Shown here: piece after piece, positions 1-6,211 of the stretch
How positions within the stretch are numbered: position 1 is the stretch's first letter
Layout: each line of letters begins with the position of its first letter
Assembly: GCA_035438805.1 (NCBI GenBank)
Contig: DAORJA010000048.1
Location: 1 to 7,879, forward strand
Reading direction: 5' to 3'
Source: UBA922 sp035438805
Lineage (GTDB): Bacteria; Patescibacteriota; Patescibacteriia; Magasanikbacterales; UBA922
DNA: 7,879 nt
Made by a program: the position numbers and the translations under genes
Notes under the pieces: generated by a model
What the model was told of the DNA's origin: nothing
The model's database searches: none
What the model saw: only the letters and a program-made list of their open reading frames with translations

Positions 1-707
1 CAAGGAAGATTAATGGGCATTTTTAAAATAATAGGTTTCAATACTTGTTGCACCGATAGCGCTTCGAGTAATTTGTGTAATTTTTCACTTGTTGTAAAGG
101 GCTCACCACCAAAAGTATTAGGGCAGGAAATATTTATTTCGTACATGTCACCTACCCCGCTATTTTTCAATACGTCCATACAATTCCCATAATCTTCTAT
201 ACCGCTTTTTTCATCTGCCGTTCCACTGCAATTTGTCTTACCAATCGAAATAATCTGAGGTATGTTTTTGTTTTGCCTTCCAAGATGTGCTGAAATCCTT
301 TTTACTCCACTATTTTTGAGCCCATAATTCACCACCAACCCTTGTGAATTAGGTAGACGATAAAGCCGAGGCGCTGGATTGCCTGAATATGCACCAAACG
401 TTACCGTACCGACTTCTGCAAAGCCAAAGCCAAGACTGCCTAATATGTGATATATTCGCCCCTCCTTATCAAATCCTGCAGCAAGTCCAACGGGGTTTTG
501 AAAATTAATACCCCATATCTCCTGTTTGAGTGATGGGTGACTGTAATCAAAACATGCTCGTACTAGACGTTTACATATCTTACTTTTCCCTAACCTTTCA
601 CCTATATTCGACATTCGATCGTGTATCAATTCTGGATCGTGTGCAAAAAAAATAGGCTTGAGCAGCACTCGATAAAAAAAACGAAATAATACTCTTCGGT
701 ACCTCAT
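1..707 (-). CDS. pyrD: Dihydroorotate dehydrogenase, class 2-like, partial (C-terminus off the left edge)
   Basis: Oxidises dihydroorotate to orotate with FMN, the fourth step of de novo UMP synthesis. About 235 residues are visible; the rest of the barrel is cut off. The N-terminal part (VLFRFFYRVLLKPIFF, then AHDPELIH) resembles the membrane-associating helical extension of class 2 (quinone-linked) enzymes. It is followed by the FMN-barrel opening NPVGLAAGFDK, then EVGTVTFG and PRLYRLP. The motif INISCPNTFGGEPF carries Cys195 where E. coli PyrD has its catalytic Ser175; Cys is the class 1 base. The class 2 motif NIGKN reads SIGKT here. The visible part ends in KMPINLP, matching the substrate-side Lys strand. 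I prefer the ATG at 707 because AGGTAAG lies just upstream; the ATG at 725 would add six residues and has no ribosome site. The gene follows tRNA-Gly after about 100 bases with no clear promoter. The family is certain; the electron acceptor is inferred. Confidence 0.9.
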   Translation of the reverse strand, partial: MRYRRVLFRFFYRVLLKPIFFAHDPELIHDRMSNIGERLGKSKICKRLVRACFDYSHPSLKQEIWGINFQNPVGLAAGFDKEGRIYHILGSLGFGFAEVGTVTFGAYSGNPAPRLYRLPNSQGLVVNYGLKNSGVKRISAHLGRQNKNIPQIISIGKTNCSGTADEKSGIEDYGNCMDVLKNSGVGDMYEINISCPNTFGGEPFTTSEKLHKLLEALSVQQVLKPIILKMPINLP

Positions 708-806
708 ATACTTACCTGCGTCCATTTACATTATCTAGAACGGGATACGACTCTCCTCTATGCCCACTGCATTCTGACAACGTCGTGCAGGGAATCGTTA
801 ATATTG
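708..806 (-). other. Gap between tRNA-Gly and pyrD
   Basis: About 100 bases with no coding potential that I can support. On the minus strand there is a -10-like GATAAT at 735-730 and a -35-like TTGTCA at 780-775. They are about 39 bases apart, so they do not form one promoter. pyrD may therefore be cotranscribed with the tRNA or use a weak promoter. No repeat of the tRNA 3' end and no terminator is visible here. Confidence 0.4.
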
Positions 807-878
807 AGCGAGTGAGGGGAATCGAACCCCCTTCTCATGCTTGGGAAGCACGAATAATAACCATTATACGACACTCGC
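807..878 (-). tRNA. tRNA-Gly, anticodon CCC
   Basis: A 72-base cloverleaf. The acceptor stem is GCGAGTG (878-872) paired with CACTCGC (814-808), with discriminator base T at 807. The anticodon stem CGTGC/GCATG encloses the loop TTCCCAA, which gives anticodon CCC and reading of GGG glycine codons. The T arm is GGGGG-TTCGATT-CCCCT, with one G-T pair. The D arm contains AATGGTT, and its stem is weak, with three pairs including a wobble. CCA is not encoded (the bases after the discriminator are CAA), so a CCA-adding enzyme would be needed. The 5' end lies only 2 bases after the preceding terminator's T run. Confidence 0.95.
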
Positions 879-880
879 GT

Positions 881-909
881 AAAAACAGCCCCGACCGAGT
901 CAGAGCTGT
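881..909 (-). terminator. Intrinsic terminator after the foldase gene
   Basis: On the minus strand ACAGCTCTGAC and GTCGGGGCTGT form an 11-bp stem (two G-T pairs) with a 3-base TCG loop, followed by five T's counting the last stem base-adjacent run (885-881). It begins 17 bases after the foldase stop codon and would end the envelope-cluster transcript. It directly abuts the 5' end of tRNA-Gly, which raises the question of how that tRNA is transcribed. Confidence 0.88.
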
Positions 910-926
910 AGTATTACACACGAGTT

Positions 927-2012
927 TTATTCTAATGTCGTAGTTGCTGCAGGCACTTGTTCTGTTTCTAGAACCTCAGCTGAGTTTCCTATATCTTCAA
1001 AAGGATTTCTAAGACCCTTTGATACTTTGATTTCTGAAGAGAGCAAACGCTGATTCATGTATGCACCAAATTCAGAATCCTGCTCAGTATTAGTTTTAAA
1101 TAATATATGTCGCGCTTTGACTTCTTCTACTTCTTTGCCATCTTGATCTTTGACCGTGCGTCGATCATCGAGTCTAACAATGTGGTATCCGAATTCTGTT
1201 TCCACGAGATTTTCTGCTACTTCGCCTTTTTTGAGTGCGAATACTGCTGATTCAAATTCAGGAACCATGACTCCTTTTGCAAACCATCCTAGATCACCAC
1301 CGGCCTCAGCTGTACTGTCTGATCCAAATTCTTTAGCGAGGGTTTCAAATGATTCTCCTTTTTTGATTCGATCTAATACACTCTGCGCTTGTGTTTTTAC
1401 TGCTTCTTTTTTAGCAGGATCTTTTACTGATTCGAGGTATGCAGCACTCAATTTCTGCTCAAGCTCAGTTGGTACAATAATATTCTGTACAAATTCATCA
1501 AGTGTCCATCCATAACGCTTCATGATTTCCTCTTCGGCTTTTTCTCTATTTTCAAAGCTCGTCAGAAGTTTGGTTTCTACAATATTATCAATGTCAGCTT
1601 GGCTTAAGGTCACATTGTACTCTTTTGCCACCTGTTCTACGAGTCGATTTACCAAAAGGCGACTGAGGATATAGTCAGACATTTCCGCGTCACTTGGGCG
1701 AGTAGTCGCCTCTGTCTCTGTATCATAGAATGTTTTCATGGCATCCAGGTTGTCCACATACTCAGTATATGGCACTTTCTCACCATTCACTGAAGCCACG
1801 GGGATTTTAAAGACATTTGCTGTTGCAAGCGCAAATGATGACTCAGACAATCCTTTTACACTCTGAATACCAAGTACATACCAAATGATCACCCCAACCA
1901 CTACTGCTACTCCTACGCCTGCAAGCAATAGAGAACCAGCTTTTGATGACTTTTTTTCTTGGGTAGATGCTTCAGCTACACGACCCTCTTCCACATGTGG
2001 AGTTTCTTCCAT
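927..2012 (-). CDS. Membrane-anchored parvulin-type peptidyl-prolyl isomerase (PrsA/SurA-like foldase)
   Basis: A 361-residue foldase predicted to catalyse prolyl isomerisation or chaperone exported proteins outside the membrane. Residues 1-26 are charged and cytoplasmic. A single transmembrane anchor spans about 27-48. There is no lipobox, so it is not a PrsA-type lipoprotein. Residues about 70-195 form a helical SurA-N-like chaperone region opening with VASVNGEKV. Residues about 200-282 carry parvulin landmarks: LDRIKKGESFETLAKEFG, GGDLGWFAKGVMVPEFE, and the end strand FGYHIVRL with His277. The usual first strand (ARHILV) is absent before this block, but KARHILF with His302 appears after it, suggesting a permuted domain. 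The last 50 residues are partly acidic and low in complexity. The gene starts 15 bases after the division gene, with no Shine-Dalgarno sequence. The fold assignment is strong; isomerase activity is inferred. Confidence 0.87.
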   Translation of the reverse strand: MEETPHVEEGRVAEASTQEKKSSKAGSLLLAGVGVAVVVGVIIWYVLGIQSVKGLSESSFALATANVFKIPVASVNGEKVPYTEYVDNLDAMKTFYDTETEATTRPSDAEMSDYILSRLLVNRLVEQVAKEYNVTLSQADIDNIVETKLLTSFENREKAEEEIMKRYGWTLDEFVQNIIVPTELEQKLSAAYLESVKDPAKKEAVKTQAQSVLDRIKKGESFETLAKEFGSDSTAEAGGDLGWFAKGVMVPEFESAVFALKKGEVAENLVETEFGYHIVRLDDRRTVKDQDGKEVEEVKARHILFKTNTEQDSEFGAYMNQRLLSSEIKVSKGLRNPFEDIGNSAEVLETEQVPAATTTLE

Positions 2013-2027
2013 ATATGTTTGTTTAGA

Positions 2028-2447
2028 TTACTGCCCTGAACTGGGCGAGTGATGAATAAAATAATACCACCATTTTAGCGGATTTGAAATCTCTTGTCCA
2101 TTAGGTGATGTATGCCCTTCTCTACCCCTGTCTCCAACCTCATCTGGACCCACCGTATCAATAAACAGCACGTGTTCGCCTGATTTCTTCAAATTAAGGT
2201 CAACACGAGCGGTATCTTCTAGATATGCGGTACTTGAAACGTATTTCAGAAGCTCGAGAGACTCTATTTTTTTCTTTTCCAGCTTGCCAATTTCGCTTTC
2301 AAGACGCTTAACTTCTTCACGAAATGCATAATCCTTGAAATATGCACGCGCAAAGCCAAACGCAAAAGCAGCGGTGAGTAAAAACGCGCAACTTAAAAAA
2401 ATTTTTGATCCAAAAAATGTACGCACGCGTGAGGATTCCCGGCTCAT
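2028..2447 (-). CDS. DivIC/FtsB-like septum formation initiator protein
   Basis: A 139-residue bitopic membrane protein of the FtsB/DivIC type, which in known bacteria joins FtsL in the divisome and helps switch on septal cell-wall synthesis. Residues 1-13 are basic and probably cytoplasmic, and a transmembrane helix spans about 14-36. A Lys/Glu-rich coiled coil (REEVKRLESEIGKLEKKK) runs about 43-67. The segment YLEDTARVDLNLKKSGEHV at 75-93 is the classic conserved stretch of this family. A linker of about 25 residues, rich in Gly, Asp and Arg, follows, and then an aromatic tail NPLKWWYYFIHH (122-133) that is absent from E. coli FtsB (103 residues). It has its own near-consensus promoter and no Shine-Dalgarno sequence. 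The family call rests on architecture plus the conserved stretch; FtsL-like proteins are the main alternative. Confidence 0.82.
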   Translation of the reverse strand: MSRESSRVRTFFGSKIFLSCAFLLTAAFAFGFARAYFKDYAFREEVKRLESEIGKLEKKKIESLELLKYVSSTAYLEDTARVDLNLKKSGEHVLFIDTVGPDEVGDRGREGHTSPNGQEISNPLKWWYYFIHHSPSSGQ

Positions 2448-2457
2448 AGTAATCGGT

Positions 2458-2487
2458 AGTATACCATGATTAGACTTATCCTCTCAA
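2458..2487 (-). promoter_or_regulatory. Promoter for the FtsB-like gene and foldase
   Basis: On the minus strand, -35 TTGAGA (2487-2482) and -10 TATACT (2463-2458) are each 5 of 6 to the sigma-70 consensus, with an 18-base spacer. The -35 box overlaps the last codons of the PH-domain gene. The ATG at 2447 lies only 10 bases after the -10 box, so transcription would start about 3-5 bases before the start codon, giving a leaderless or nearly leaderless mRNA. Confidence 0.6.
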
Positions 2488-3087
2488 TTGCTTCAGTCGT
2501 GCTTCAATAATTTTTCGCAAATACAGCAAGTCTTCGGTATCAAGGCCGATGATACCTTTATGCATATCCTCAACTGAATATCTTGTACTAGGTCCGCTGC
2601 CTACACCATTGGTTTGTTTTTTTAATTCATTGATTAGTCGCTGGACTCCCTGTGGGCGTTTTACATATTCTACATCTATTCGTATTTTTGAATCTCTGAC
2701 TCTAATCTCAATCGTTCCATAATTAAGCATCATTCTCCAGAGCCCGCGCTGCTTCACTACCACATCCTCAATATCTCCTAATTCTGCTTCAGAAATGGTT
2801 CGGCCCATAATACCATCCTTTGCAATATCAATTATTCGATAATTGGTAAGGATGAGCACAGTCCCACGAAATCGTACGTAATTTGAAACACATCCAGCAA
2901 TCCCCATGCAGATGAGCAGTACAAAGCCGATAGTTCCGATGGTTCCCTGACGGAACAACCAAAACATGTAGATACCAGCAACTACAAATGGTATAAGAGC
3001 GCCCACCCAGCGCCATACATAGGTCAATCCAAAGCGCCGGATTTCTGCAACAATTTGTTCATCATCTCGGAGCGGCAGTGTTTTCAT
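2476..3087 (-). CDS. Membrane protein with bacterial PH domain
   Basis: A 203-residue protein of the bacterial PH (YdbS/bPH2-like) type. The N-terminus (about 1-22) is charged. Two transmembrane helices at about 25-47 and 51-68 form a short hairpin. A PH-like beta domain follows at about 72-157, with landmarks TNYRIIDIAKDGIMGRTISE, DIEDVVVKQRGLWRMMLNYG and TIEIRVRDSK, ending in the helix RPQGVQRLINELKK. A further basic, helix-forming tail (170-203, ending EARLKQLRG) lies beyond the domain. The biochemical role of such proteins is largely unknown; membrane localisation is clear. It starts 3 bases after the glycosyltransferase stop codon, so it is very probably cotranscribed and translationally coupled with it. 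No Shine-Dalgarno sequence is seen. A link to envelope assembly is inferred from its neighbours. Confidence 0.85.
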   Translation of the reverse strand: MKTLPLRDDEQIVAEIRRFGLTYVWRWVGALIPFVVAGIYMFWLFRQGTIGTIGFVLLICMGIAGCVSNYVRFRGTVLILTNYRIIDIAKDGIMGRTISEAELGDIEDVVVKQRGLWRMMLNYGTIEIRVRDSKIRIDVEYVKRPQGVQRLINELKKQTNGVGSGPSTRYSVEDMHKGIIGLDTEDLLYLRKIIEARLKQLRG

Positions 3088-3090
3088 ATA

Positions 3091-4227
3091 TTATTCTAAC
3101 CAAGGTTTTAATTTTTCAAGTTGCACGTTCCAATTAAATACGGCCTCGGCTCGTCGCTTGGCTGCCCTGCCCAACATATCACGTTTTGCTTTATCACCCA
3201 ATAATTCAGCGATTGTGTCGACCACTTTGCCTGCTTCATGATATACGTCAAATACACGTCCTGTTTCTCCATCAATTACGGCTTCTTCTACTCCACCACT
3301 CTTCCCTGCCACAATCGCGAGCCCCGACGATGCAGCTTCAAGAAACACAAGTCCCAACCCTTCTTCTCGTTCACCTGCAGTGTGCGTTAATAACACAAAT
3401 AGATCAGCAAGATGATAGTATGCAGCCAAATCTTCGTGCGGTACTGATCCAATAAAACGCACCACATTTTGAAGCGATAATTTTTGTACTGCTTCAAATA
3501 TTTCTGCACGTTTGGGACCATCACCCACGACTACCCATACCGCATGGGGTTCTCGTGCCAAAATTTCAGGCATTGCATGCACCAAGTGCTGAAATCCTTT
3601 ACCAATATCCATGCGAGATACAGAAAGAATGACTTTTTTTCCCTGCAACGCAAGAGAGGTTCGTAATTTTTCCACTTTTGGAGCATCTGCTGGAAGACGG
3701 AATACTTCATCAGGACAGGGGTAGACTACTGATAATTTGTGTTCATATTCTGGCAATCGCTCGACGAAGCGTCGCTTGATTGATTCACTATTAAAAATCA
3801 CTTGTTCAGCGCCCTTGATTACCCACTTCAACATTTTCTTTTTCCATGGATTGGCTGTGGCATACAATACGTCTGTTCCATGAGAAATAATAATATACGG
3901 AATTTTTCTGAATTTTTTTAAGATAAGCGCAGCATACCCAAGCGGAAGCGCATGATTGACCAATACTACTTCTATTTTTTCTTTTTTTGCGATTGAAAAA
4001 AAATGAAATATGCTTGGAATCCAGCGAGGCCAAAAAAAACTGAGCAGCTGCTTTTTTCTTATAATCTTATAGGTCTCCGTCGCATCAAATGCTGTATCTC
4101 CTGGTACATGAGGTGCATACACGCATACATGATCTGGATCAATCGATCGCGCAAACTGCGCCACATATGTGGCAATACCTCCAATCGTTGGAGGAAATTC
4201 GAGTGTTGCTAATAATATTTTTTTCAT
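3091..4227 (-). CDS. GT-B glycosyltransferase, GT4-like
   Basis: A 378-residue cytoplasmic glycosyltransferase with two Rossmann-like halves, predicted to transfer a sugar from a nucleotide-sugar donor to a lipid-linked or other glycan acceptor, with retention of configuration. The N-terminal acceptor half opens with LEFPPTIGGIATYV (residues 9-22, glycine-rich loop) and contains SHGTDVLYA (115-123) and FNSESIKRRF (145-154). The C-terminal donor half contains SRMDIGKGFQHL (204-215), with the phosphate-contacting Arg205 and Lys210, then VVVGDGP (232-238) and FIGSVPHEDLAAYY. An EX7E motif follows, with Glu289 and Glu297 in EGLGLVFLEA. Length is normal for the family. It begins 3 bases after the flippase stop codon, suggesting both act on the same glycan. 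Donor and acceptor cannot be read from sequence. Confidence 0.92.
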   Translation of the reverse strand: MKKILLATLEFPPTIGGIATYVAQFARSIDPDHVCVYAPHVPGDTAFDATETYKIIRKKQLLSFFWPRWIPSIFHFFSIAKKEKIEVVLVNHALPLGYAALILKKFRKIPYIIISHGTDVLYATANPWKKKMLKWVIKGAEQVIFNSESIKRRFVERLPEYEHKLSVVYPCPDEVFRLPADAPKVEKLRTSLALQGKKVILSVSRMDIGKGFQHLVHAMPEILAREPHAVWVVVGDGPKRAEIFEAVQKLSLQNVVRFIGSVPHEDLAAYYHLADLFVLLTHTAGEREEGLGLVFLEAASSGLAIVAGKSGGVEEAVIDGETGRVFDVYHEAGKVVDTIAELLGDKAKRDMLGRAAKRRAEAVFNWNVQLEKLKPWLE

Positions 4228-4230
4228 ATC

Positions 4231-5670
4231 TTACGTTTTTTTTGATCGAATTGATTTGAAATACGCTATATCTTCCGTAGTCAAACCTTTCATAAGTGTA
4301 AATAATACCCCAAACACAATCCCCCCAATTACTGCTGCAACAAACACCTGTACATGTAGTGCAGTATACCATACCACGACACCCATAGCTGCGCTTGAAA
4401 CTCCGAGTTTCATGAGCAATGTACGAAGTTCGTCATATGCAATCGATATGTTTTTTGATACGGTAATCCACGAAATAACAAAAAGCAATATGTTACCAAG
4501 CGTTGCAGCAATCGCTGCTCCCTGAATATTCATTTTTGGAATCAGAATAAAATTCAGGATAATATTTGCAAGCATCGTAATCCCCACATAGGTTGTCTGC
4601 GTTTTTTGTTTTCCTGTGGCATTCAATAATGCGCCAAGAAGTACATTCACAAATCCAGCAACAACTCCTACCATAAGAATTTGCAGCGGTACCACAGATG
4701 GCGAATATTCACGCCCAAAAAATGTATTGATAATCTGGTGTGCCAAGACCATAATTCCTACACACATAGGAATCGAAACAACGAGAAGATACCGTAATCC
4801 TTGAGAAAATACTTCTCCCAGACGTTTCTTGTCATGCGCAAAGTACTCACTCATTCGGGGGTACAGCCCTGCGATCAAGGCGAATGGAATAAATTGAAAT
4901 GCATACGCAATTTTGTAAGGTACACTATACCATCCCACCGCTACATCCCCTGCTATTTTTGATAACATCACAGAATCAGCATACGCAAATACACGCCCAA
5001 ATATCGTTGCCAAGGCAAATGGTACTGCAATCGGAAGTAAATAAAACACTATTTCTCGGGAGTAATGTGGACGAAGTTTCAAGCGATATTTTATCGTAAC
5101 CACTGTCCACGCAAATACCATATTCAAGAAACTAGGCACGAGAAATGCGATCATGAGAAAAAATAATGGCAATTTGAAGTATAAAAATGTAGTACCCAGT
5201 ACGAGAGTCAAAAACTGGCTTCCAATAATTCCATATGCTTCATATTTGATATTACCGAGCGCTCGGAGCGTTCCATATAAGCTTAACTGCAGTGAATCAG
5301 TAAGCATGGTAATACCTGATATGAATACTAACACTTGCGCCTCTCTCGTATAACCAAGTGCGATAAGTGTTACTGCCATGACCACATAGGTTGCTAACCC
5401 TAAAAAAAATTTCAAAAAAATAATTGATGACAAAAACTCAGACACTCGCTCTTTTGCTTTGGCACCTTCCCTTACCATCACATTCGTAAGTCCCAAATCT
5501 ACAAACACGACAAAAATAGTCGTGAATGATAGTGCAAAAAAATATTTTCCGGTATCCTCAGCACCAAGGGTTCGCGCGATAATCGCAAAGTATACAAACG
5601 AAATAAGCTTCTGTGCGATTGAAGCTAATGTCATATAGAGTGTACTCTGTCCTAAGCTAATCTGTTTCAT
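4231..5670 (-). CDS. Polysaccharide/oligosaccharide flippase (Wzx/RfbX-type, MOP superfamily)
   Basis: A 479-residue polytopic membrane protein, with 12 to 14 hydrophobic segments by eye, of the family that flips undecaprenyl-linked glycans across the cytoplasmic membrane. Family-like signatures include the N-terminal ARTLGAEDTGKYFFALSF (32-49), the early segment DLGLTNVMVREGAK (58-71), the mid-protein FGRVFAYADSVMLSKIAG (224-241) with the following WYSVPYKIAYAF, and the C-terminal NFILIPKMNIQGAAIATLG-like block (373-392). It has a clear Shine-Dalgarno sequence, AAGGG, 4 bases before the ATG, one of the few good ones in this window. It is the first gene after the ribosomal operon's terminator and has its own promoter. 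The adjacent glycosyltransferase supports a glycan substrate. MurJ is the related alternative, but the overall motifs fit the Wzx-like branch better. Confidence 0.9.
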   Translation of the reverse strand: MKQISLGQSTLYMTLASIAQKLISFVYFAIIARTLGAEDTGKYFFALSFTTIFVVFVDLGLTNVMVREGAKAKERVSEFLSSIIFLKFFLGLATYVVMAVTLIALGYTREAQVLVFISGITMLTDSLQLSLYGTLRALGNIKYEAYGIIGSQFLTLVLGTTFLYFKLPLFFLMIAFLVPSFLNMVFAWTVVTIKYRLKLRPHYSREIVFYLLPIAVPFALATIFGRVFAYADSVMLSKIAGDVAVGWYSVPYKIAYAFQFIPFALIAGLYPRMSEYFAHDKKRLGEVFSQGLRYLLVVSIPMCVGIMVLAHQIINTFFGREYSPSVVPLQILMVGVVAGFVNVLLGALLNATGKQKTQTTYVGITMLANIILNFILIPKMNIQGAAIAATLGNILLFVISWITVSKNISIAYDELRTLLMKLGVSSAAMGVVVWYTALHVQVFVAAVIGGIVFGVLFTLMKGLTTEDIAYFKSIRSKKT

Positions 5671-5679
5671 AGTACCCTT

Positions 5680-5708
5680 ATTTTAGCTTAACCATGCATA
5701 CTTTACAA
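5680..5708 (-). promoter_or_regulatory. Promoter for the flippase operon
   Basis: On the minus strand, -35 TTGTAA (5708-5703, 4 of 6) and -10 TAAAAT (5685-5680, 5 of 6) are separated by 17 bases. It sits between the ribosomal terminator and the flippase ATG at 5670. Only 9 bases separate the -10 box from the ATG, so initiation here would give almost no leader and would cut through the AAGGG ribosome site. Either the mRNA is leaderless or another start upstream is used. Confidence 0.55.
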
Positions 5709-5741
5709 CACATATCGAAATAGTACACATATTGTCCGGAT

Positions 5742-5772
5742 AAAAAAATCTCTTGCCGAAGCAAGAGATTTT
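5742..5772 (-). terminator. Intrinsic terminator closing the ribosomal operon
   Basis: On the minus strand AAAATCTCTTGC and GCAAGAGATTTT form a perfect 12-bp stem capped by the stable tetraloop TTCG. The stem runs into seven consecutive T's at 5748-5742. It starts 11 bases after the rpsI stop codon, so it ends the rpsD-rpoA-rplQ-rplM-rpsI transcript and isolates the envelope genes downstream. The A-tract on the other strand could also let it work weakly in the opposite direction, but no plus-strand gene is nearby. Confidence 0.95.
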
Positions 5773-5783
5773 GAGCAACATGG

Positions 5784-6200
5784 TTAACGTTTTCTCCACT
5801 GGTGTCCACGACGAGCTTTGGTCAAACCCGGTTTCTTTCTTTCTTTTGATCGTGAGTCACGAGTGAGGTATCCTTCTGCTTTCAATACAGGTTTCAATTC
5901 TGGATTCCATTTGATCAATGCTCGAGCAATACCGTGTCGCACTGCGTGAGCCTGTCCAGTAACTCCACCTCCGACAACTCGCACGGTTACATCAAGATTT
6001 GTCTCTCTCTGAACTGCAACAAGCGCAGCCATCACTACCTGCTGAAGAATTTTGGTAGGAAAATATTCTCTGAATTCACGACCATTCACAGTGATTGCAC
6101 CTTTTCCTGGCATAATCCGTACGCGTGCAGCAGCTTCCTTGCGTCGTCCCAAGGCTTTTGTCATGCTATCGTCGGTATTAGTAGCTCTTTTTGCTGTCAT
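5784..6200 (-). CDS. rpsI: 30S ribosomal protein S9
   Basis: Component of the small-subunit head; its basic C-terminal tail reaches the P-site tRNA anticodon region. At 138 residues it is close to the usual 128-134. The conserved core begins ALGRRKEAAARVRIMPGKG (16-34), followed by INGREFREYF-like VNGREFREYF, then VRVVGGGVTGQAHAVRHGIA and the tail KKPGLTKARRGHQWRKR. The family's invariant C-terminal Lys-Arg is present. The first 12 residues before Met13 are poorly conserved, so a start at Met13 (6164) is possible, though the ATG at 6200 is the first. It lies 11 bases after rplM, the standard pairing, and no clear Shine-Dalgarno sequence precedes it. Confidence 0.97.
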   Translation of the reverse strand: MTAKRATNTDDSMTKALGRRKEAAARVRIMPGKGAITVNGREFREYFPTKILQQVVMAALVAVQRETNLDVTVRVVGGGVTGQAHAVRHGIARALIKWNPELKPVLKAEGYLTRDSRSKERKKPGLTKARRGHQWRKR

Positions 6201-6211
6201 ACATTCTAAAT

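Noticed and set aside
730..780. Promoter for pyrD from TTGTCA (780-775) and GATAAT (735-730)
   Set aside because: The boxes are about 39 bases apart, far from the 16-19 needed, and neither has a good partner at the right distance.
708..878. Possible integration site at the tRNA-Gly 3' end, with pyrD as cargo
   Set aside because: No direct repeat of the tRNA 3' end, integrase or mobile-element gene is visible, and pyrD is a housekeeping gene.
807..878. Reading the tRNA-Gly as evidence for UGA recoding to glycine
   Set aside because: The anticodon is CCC, not UCA, and the genes read through at normal length without in-frame TGA.
1150..1515. Plus-strand open frame of 121 codons opposite the foldase gene
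   Set aside because: It lies entirely opposite a well-supported gene, has a Ser/Thr/Phe-rich composition typical of antisense frames, and shows no recognisable domain. The other plus-strand frames opposite the GT, flippase, rpsI, rplM, rplQ and rpoA genes were dropped for the same reason.
2033..2046. Short inverted repeat GCCC-GGGC at the end of the FtsB-like gene as a terminator
   Set aside because: The stem is only 4 bp, no T run follows, and the foldase gene begins about 20 bases later.
4139..4372. Minus-strand frame of 77 codons spanning the flippase-glycosyltransferase junction
   Set aside because: It overlaps the ends of two strongly supported genes in another frame and has a Cys/Tyr-rich composition with no family resemblance.
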